Assembly: GCF_900141755.1 (NCBI RefSeq)
Contig: NZ_LT670844.1
Location: 2,604,001-2,668,000, forward strand
Source: Bradyrhizobium lablabi
Lineage (GTDB): Bacteria; Pseudomonadota; Alphaproteobacteria; Rhizobiales; Xanthobacteraceae
DNA length: 64,000 bases
Direction: 5' to 3'
The translations under genes were made by a program, and so were the position numbers. Below the pieces are notes generated by a model. That model did no database searches. It saw only the letters and a list, made by a program, of their open reading frames with translations, and was not told the DNA's origin. Shown here one piece after another: positions 59,899 to 64,000 of the stretch (its first letter is position 1; each line of letters starts with the position of its first letter).

Positions 59899-61599
59899 CT
59901 ACTTCAATCCCTCGAACTTGTAGGAAGCCTGCACGAAGGCGCCGAAGCGTTCGGTTCGAACCGGCAGGGTCTGGCAGGGACACTGTGAACCGAAAATATT
60001 CGTGGACGCATTATTCGACCACATTGCCCAGTAGCGGCCGCCGGCACCGATGCTGAAGGAATTACCCAGCGCATAGGCCAGGATGGCCTCGAGCTGCACG
60101 CCCCTGCCATTGCCGCTTTCCGGGGAGACGGTGTCGGTCACGTCGGTTCGCAGCAAATGATTGTCCTTGGCGGTAAACGACACCAGCGGCAGATAGGCGG
60201 CATCGGCGGTCAAGGTCAATCGATCCATCAGCTTCACCTCACCATTCACACCGAGCCGCATGGAATGCCAGGTGTCATTCTCGGTGATGCCGAGCGTGGA
60301 ATTCGCAATCGAGGGGACGCAGTCGGAATTTGCGTTGGCGATCTGGACGCAGCCATAGGCCGACTTGTTCTCCCTGAAATAATTGTAGCCGATGAAGCCG
60401 CCGACCTTGGAGCTGTGCCCGTGAAACAGCGCGTAGCCGACATCGAAGGTGCCGTAAGCCAGATCGCCGTTCACCGGATCGGAAAGCGTGTTGGAGTAGG
60501 GAACAATTGCGGTTGGAGTTAAGATGCCCCAGTCTTCGTCATGCATCTTGCCCGACAGATGGCTGCCGCCGCCGATAAAACCCTTGAGGAAGAAATTTGT
60601 ACTGGTGTCGATGCGGCCGAACAACTCGCCGGTCGCCGACGTCGTGTCGTAGGTCAGGCGCGAAACCAGGAGGTCCTGCTGCGGCGTATTCGGGGTTGCG
60701 CCCAGATCCTTCTGGAACCTGCCGGAGGAGTACCAGGTACGTCCGCCGATCTCGATTTCGGCATCCGGGACGTAGGCCGCCTCGGACGTCCCTCGCAGGC
60801 GATAGTCCGACGCCGGCGGCTCCCACTGGGCATGGAGATCTTCGCCGAGCTTCAGGTTGAGGCCCAGTTTGAAGATATGCATGTCCTGACTGACGCTGCT
60901 GGTAGTGCCTGTCGTCTGAAGAAACCTAGCCGGCAGGCCAATCTGTAACAGGCTCGCCGGTGTGGCGATGCCGAGACCGCCGAAATTCGCATAGTCGTAT
61001 TCCAGCCTGAGCGACCACGCCGGTGTCAGCGCTTTCTCGACGCCGGCGCCGATCGTCCATCCCCATCGCACACCGTCGAAGCCGGTCGATGTCAAGGGAA
61101 CCAGACCATTGGTCGTGAGGTCGACCTGCTCGCGGAGCGCGGCGAGCCCGCCCTTGGCATAGATCAGCGTGCGTCCCCCGGTGCCGGCTGCGTAACCGAC
61201 GCGACCGGTCAGGCTGCCGGTTGCCGTCTGGCGCACATGACAATTGGCCGAGAAGAAAAAGCCGGACGAAGCAAGGCATGTCGCGGTACCGTCGGCACTC
61301 ACCGCACTGGCCTCCGCCTCCGCGCCAAGCACCCAATTCGAGTTGGGAGTTTGCCAGTTATAGCCGATCTGCCCGCCGCCCAGCACGGCGGGACTTCGGA
61401 CATTGCCGCCATAAATCCCGGGCCCTGCGGGATCGGAAACTTGCGACGTTCCAAAACCGCCGCCGACCTGCCCGCCCATGTAAAGACCGGTCCAGGACCA
61501 CAGCACCCTTGGCGCAACCACCACATCCGGCAGGTCCGCCGCTCTTGCGAGACCGGACCCCAACAGCAGGCCGCAGACCGCAACTGAGATCTTTTTCAT
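59899..61599 (-). CDS. Outer-membrane fusion: Omp25/31-like barrel + omptin-like protease
   Basis: Protein of 566 residues. Signal peptide (KKISVAVCGLLLGSGLARAA), then an OmpA-type barrel of the Omp25/Omp31 group (about 25-260: WTGLYMGGQVGGGFG, LGGGQIGYNWQ, GGRTLIYAKGGLAALREQ, LEYDYANFG). Residues about 280-566 resemble omptins: LLVSRLTYDTTSATGELFGR is like the omptin VSQLDW strand. The HDEDWG motif (Asp354, Asp356) and a D-N-H (Asp479, His481) match OmpT Asp83/Asp85 and Asp210/His212. Spacing 354 to 479 is 125 residues against 127 in OmpT. A C-terminal aromatic YKF-type strand ends it. Alternative: a barrel protein without protease activity. Confidence 0.75.
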   Translation of the reverse strand: MKKISVAVCGLLLGSGLARAADLPDVVVAPRVLWSWTGLYMGGQVGGGFGTSQVSDPAGPGIYGGNVRSPAVLGGGQIGYNWQTPNSNWVLGAEAEASAVSADGTATCLASSGFFFSANCHVRQTATGSLTGRVGYAAGTGGRTLIYAKGGLAALREQVDLTTNGLVPLTSTGFDGVRWGWTIGAGVEKALTPAWSLRLEYDYANFGGLGIATPASLLQIGLPARFLQTTGTTSSVSQDMHIFKLGLNLKLGEDLHAQWEPPASDYRLRGTSEAAYVPDAEIEIGGRTWYSSGRFQKDLGATPNTPQQDLLVSRLTYDTTSATGELFGRIDTSTNFFLKGFIGGGSHLSGKMHDEDWGILTPTAIVPYSNTLSDPVNGDLAYGTFDVGYALFHGHSSKVGGFIGYNYFRENKSAYGCVQIANANSDCVPSIANSTLGITENDTWHSMRLGVNGEVKLMDRLTLTADAAYLPLVSFTAKDNHLLRTDVTDTVSPESGNGRGVQLEAILAYALGNSFSIGAGGRYWAMWSNNASTNIFGSQCPCQTLPVRTERFGAFVQASYKFEGLK

Positions 61600-61749
61600 G
61601 ACAACGACCCACACTTGCTACCGACACGCGACGCGCCGTTAACTACAGTGGGTGGGAATGCTTAAGAAAAACTGAGCGTTGACGAACGGGTAACCCTAAT
61701 TTTCGATAATTTTGCGTTCGAACAAGTCGCGGAGATTATGAAGCGTTTC

Positions 61750-62721
61750 TTAACGAGCCGCTTCGAACAAATGGCAGGCGACCTGCCGGTCCTTTCCGGA
61801 CGACAGCAGCTTCGGCGCCTCGGCGCGACAGCGATCCATGACCAGCGGGCAGCGCGGATGGAATCGGCAACCCGGCGGCGGATCAAGCAAGCTCGGGACT
61901 TCGCCGGAAATCGCCCGCGCGCGGACAAATGCCGGATCCGGACGCGGCACCGCGTCCAATAGCGCCTTGGTATAGGGGTGCTGCGGCCGTGCGTAGATAT
62001 CGTGCTTCGGCGCGGTCTCGACGATCGAGCCGGCATACAACACCGCGACCCGGGTCGAGATGATCCGGACCACCGCGAGGTCATGGGCAATGAAGAGATA
62101 GGTCAGGCCCAACCGCTGCTGCAGGTCCATCAGCAGATTGACGATCTGCGCCTGCATCGAGACGTCGAGGGCCGATACCGGCTCGTCGCAAACGATGAAA
62201 TCCGGATTGAGCGCGAGCGAGCGGGCGATGACGATGCGTTGCCGCTGGCCACCGGAAAACTCGTGCGGGTAGCGATCGGTGCTGCCCTTCGGCAGTCCGA
62301 CGAGTTCGAACAATTCGGCGACACGATCGTTGCGGTCGCGGCGCGACAGTTTTCCGGCAATCTCCAGCGGCTCCGCGACCGAGCGGCCGACCCGCATCCG
62401 CGGATTGAGCGCCGCAAACGGATCCTGAAACACGAATTGCAGGCGGGAGCGCACCGCGCGAAGCGCCGCGGACCCGTCGCGGCCGGTGATGCAATGTCCA
62501 AACAACGAGACGCTGCCCGCCGTCGCCGGGATCAGCCCGACCAGAATGCGGCCCGCGGTGGATTTGCCCGAACCGGATTCGCCGACCAGCCCCAGCGTCT
62601 CACCGGCCATGACGTCGAAATCGACATCGTCCAACGCGTGCAGCGGTGAAACCCCGCCGGCGTGGCCGACCATGAATGTCTTGGTGAGGCCGCGCGCCTC
62701 CACGATCGGCGCGTCAGCCAT
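61750..62721 (-). CDS. Oligopeptide-type ABC importer, ATPase (DppF-like), second system
   Basis: ABC ATPase of 323 residues: Walker [10 protein letters not shown]-loop [10 protein letters not shown], signature FSGGQRQR, Walker [10 protein letters not shown], switch His in AHDLAVV. The C-terminus has the oligopeptide-type zone [14 protein letters not shown], with Cys residues typical of the OppF group. The start at 62721 overlaps the upstream ATPase stop by eight bases. Its operon is distinct from the one at 50-56 kb and runs out of the window. An intergenic AT-rich stretch follows the stop. Confidence 0.92.
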   Translation of the reverse strand: MADAPIVEARGLTKTFMVGHAGGVSPLHALDDVDFDVMAGETLGLVGESGSGKSTAGRILVGLIPATAGSVSLFGHCITGRDGSAALRAVRSRLQFVFQDPFAALNPRMRVGRSVAEPLEIAGKLSRRDRNDRVAELFELVGLPKGSTDRYPHEFSGGQRQRIVIARSLALNPDFIVCDEPVSALDVSMQAQIVNLLMDLQQRLGLTYLFIAHDLAVVRIISTRVAVLYAGSIVETAPKHDIYARPQHPYTKALLDAVPRPDPAFVRARAISGEVPSLLDPPPGCRFHPRCPLVMDRCRAEAPKLLSSGKDRQVACHLFEAAR

Positions 62722-63709
62722 CGGCATTGCCGAAAAGAACCACGCGCGGCGGACAGCGGACGCTGTGCAACGCGCCTGCCAGCTGCAGCGGCGGCGGCGC
62801 CTGCCGGCAGGCCTCCTGCACAAAGTCGCAACGCGGCGCGAAGCGGCAGCCCCGGATATTTTCCTGCGGCCCTGGGATCCGGCCGGGGATGGTCCGCAAG
62901 CGTGCGGCATCGCCGTCGAGTTTCGGCACCGCCGCCATCAGTCCGGCGGTATAAGGATGAACCGGCCGGCGGAACAGCGTTGCGACCGGCGCCTGCTCGA
63001 CCACGCGCCCGGCATACATCACGACGACGCTCTGCGCGAACTCGGCGATGACGCCGAGATCGTGCGAGATCAGCATCACCGACATGCCTAGCTCGTGACG
63101 CAAATCCCGCAACAGTTCGAGGATCTGGGCCTGGATCGTGACATCGAGCGCGGTGGTCGGTTCATCCGCGATCAACAGGCGCGGCCGGCAGGCGATCGCC
63201 ATCGCAATCATTACCCTCTGGCGCATGCCGCCGGAGAGACGATGCGGGTAATCGTCGGCGCGGCGGCGCGCATCGGGAATCCGAACCAGATCGAGCAACT
63301 CGACGGCACGTCGGCGCGCGGCGGCCTCCGGCATGTCCTGATGCTGTCGAAGCGTCTCGGAAATCTGCTCGGATATCGTCAGCACCGGATTGAGCGACGA
63401 CATCGGATCCTGGAAAATCATCGCGATCTCGCGGCCACGAATGCGGCGCAGCGCACGATCCGAAGATTTCAACAAGTCCACTCCCTGAAAGCTGATCGAA
63501 CCCTGGGGAATACGGGTCGCGGCGCGGTCATGCAGCCGCAGGATGGAAAGCGCGGTGACGCTTTTGCCGCTGCCGGATTCGCCGACCACGCCGACGCAAT
63601 CGCCTTCGGCGATGTCGATCGATACGCCCTCGATCGCCGTCAGCCACCCGGCGTCGACGCGGAACTGCACCGTCAGGTCACGGATCGCGAGCAGTGGGAG
63701 TGCGGCCAC
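62714..63709 (-). CDS. Oligopeptide-type ABC importer, ATPase (DppD-like), second system
   Basis: ABC ATPase of 331 residues: Walker [10 protein letters not shown]-loop [10 protein letters not shown], signature LSGGMRQR, Walker [11 protein letters not shown], switch His in SHDLGVI. The C-terminal Cys cluster ([20 protein letters not shown]) is the OppD-type FeS/zinc extension missing from the 51556 ATPase. Neighbour of the permease gene at the window end. Substrate unknown; the binding-protein gene must lie beyond the window. Confidence 0.92.
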   Translation of the reverse strand: MAALPLLAIRDLTVQFRVDAGWLTAIEGVSIDIAEGDCVGVVGESGSGKSVTALSILRLHDRAATRIPQGSISFQGVDLLKSSDRALRRIRGREIAMIFQDPMSSLNPVLTISEQISETLRQHQDMPEAAARRRAVELLDLVRIPDARRRADDYPHRLSGGMRQRVMIAMAIACRPRLLIADEPTTALDVTIQAQILELLRDLRHELGMSVMLISHDLGVIAEFAQSVVVMYAGRVVEQAPVATLFRRPVHPYTAGLMAAVPKLDGDAARLRTIPGRIPGPQENIRGCRFAPRCDFVQEACRQAPPPLQLAGALHSVRCPPRVVLFGNADG

Positions 63710-63710
63710 G

Positions 63711-64000
63711 CTAATCGCCTCCCTTCAACCGTGGGTCCAGAATATCGCGCAGCGCGTCGCCGAGCAGGTTCATGCCGAGCGCCGCAAGGCTGATCGCGAT
63801 CCCCGGGAACAGCATCACCCACCACGCCTCCGTGGCATAGTCGCGCCCCTCCGCGATGATGTTGCCCCAGCTTGCGAGCGGCGGCTGCACGCCGACACCG
63901 AGGAAGCTGAGCGCCGCCTCGGCCAGGATGGCGTAAGCGAAGATAAAGGTCAGGTGGACAAGCAGCGGGCTGAAGCAATTCGGCAGAATGTGCCGCACGA
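63711..64000 (-). CDS. Oligopeptide-type ABC permease, DppC-like (5' end outside window)
   Basis: The last 96 or so residues of a DppC-type permease. Visible are [20 protein letters not shown], the [20 protein letters not shown] motif, [10 protein letters not shown], and the closing [16 protein letters not shown]. The stop lies one base before the ATPase start. The gene continues upstream past base 64000, so its N-terminus and the TDxxGRD motif are not seen. Confidence 0.9.
   Translation of the reverse strand, partial: VRHILPNCFSPLLVHLTFIFAYAILAEAALSFLGVGVQPPLASWGNIIAEGRDYATEAWWVMLFPGIAISLAALGMNLLGDALRDILDPRLKGGD

Overview
The window reads as chromosomal DNA of a Bradyrhizobium-type alphaproteobacterium. 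It is GC-rich and densely coding. It carries a MipZ division-plane ATPase, a minimal PutA that closely resembles what I remember of the Bradyrhizobium enzyme, a ycjX-ycjF pair, several CaiB/BaiF CoA-transferases, and many dispersed palindromic intergenic repeats of the kind found in Bradyrhizobiaceae. I see no rRNA, tRNA, CRISPR array, prophage or insertion sequence. All functional calls come from reading motifs; no database search was possible.

Layout. 1-9 kb: a CYP153-like P450 (cut by the window start), a PaaI-type thioesterase, a vapBC toxin-antitoxin pair with a clear palindromic operator, then a tight set of acyl-CoA dehydrogenase, CoA-transferase and MaoC/FAS1-type hydratase followed by a benzoylformate decarboxylase. 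9-23 kb is an envelope and signalling region: an HlyIII-family membrane protein, ycjX-ycjF, an exported pseudo-caspase with a 13-copy repeat domain beside a GT39 glycosyltransferase, a membrane/ferredoxin/adenylate cyclase fusion, an OpgC-like acyltransferase and a cold-shock protein. 23-38 kb: putA, a second CoA-transferase, two GSTs, an aromatic-acid-type MFS transporter with a PhzS-like flavin monooxygenase, a monoheme exported protein, and a cyclic-nucleotide-binding domain translationally coupled to a metallo-beta-lactamase-fold hydrolase. 38-49 kb: a DosP-like GGDEF/EAL protein, a lemA/TPM operon, an orphan form II CoxL-like molybdenum subunit, and a TetR regulator divergent from a Tat-signal SDR with a perfect palindrome between them.

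49-58 kb is the most coherent system. A MarR-type regulator is divergent from a run of eight same-strand genes: a dienelactone hydrolase/SnoaL fusion, an oligopeptide-type ABC importer (binding protein, two permeases, two ATPases), a reductase and an exported VOC protein. The permease, ATPase and reductase junctions all overlap, and two AT-rich palindromes sit in the divergent promoter. I infer a dedicated uptake and catabolism pathway for an unidentified small molecule.

58-64 kb holds mipZ, a protein that looks like a fusion of an Omp25/31-type barrel to an omptin-type outer-membrane protease with all four catalytic residues, and the ATPases and a cut permease of a second dpp-like ABC importer. 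The omptin-like fusion, the catalytically dead caspase and the eight-gene MarR-linked operon are the items I would look at first.
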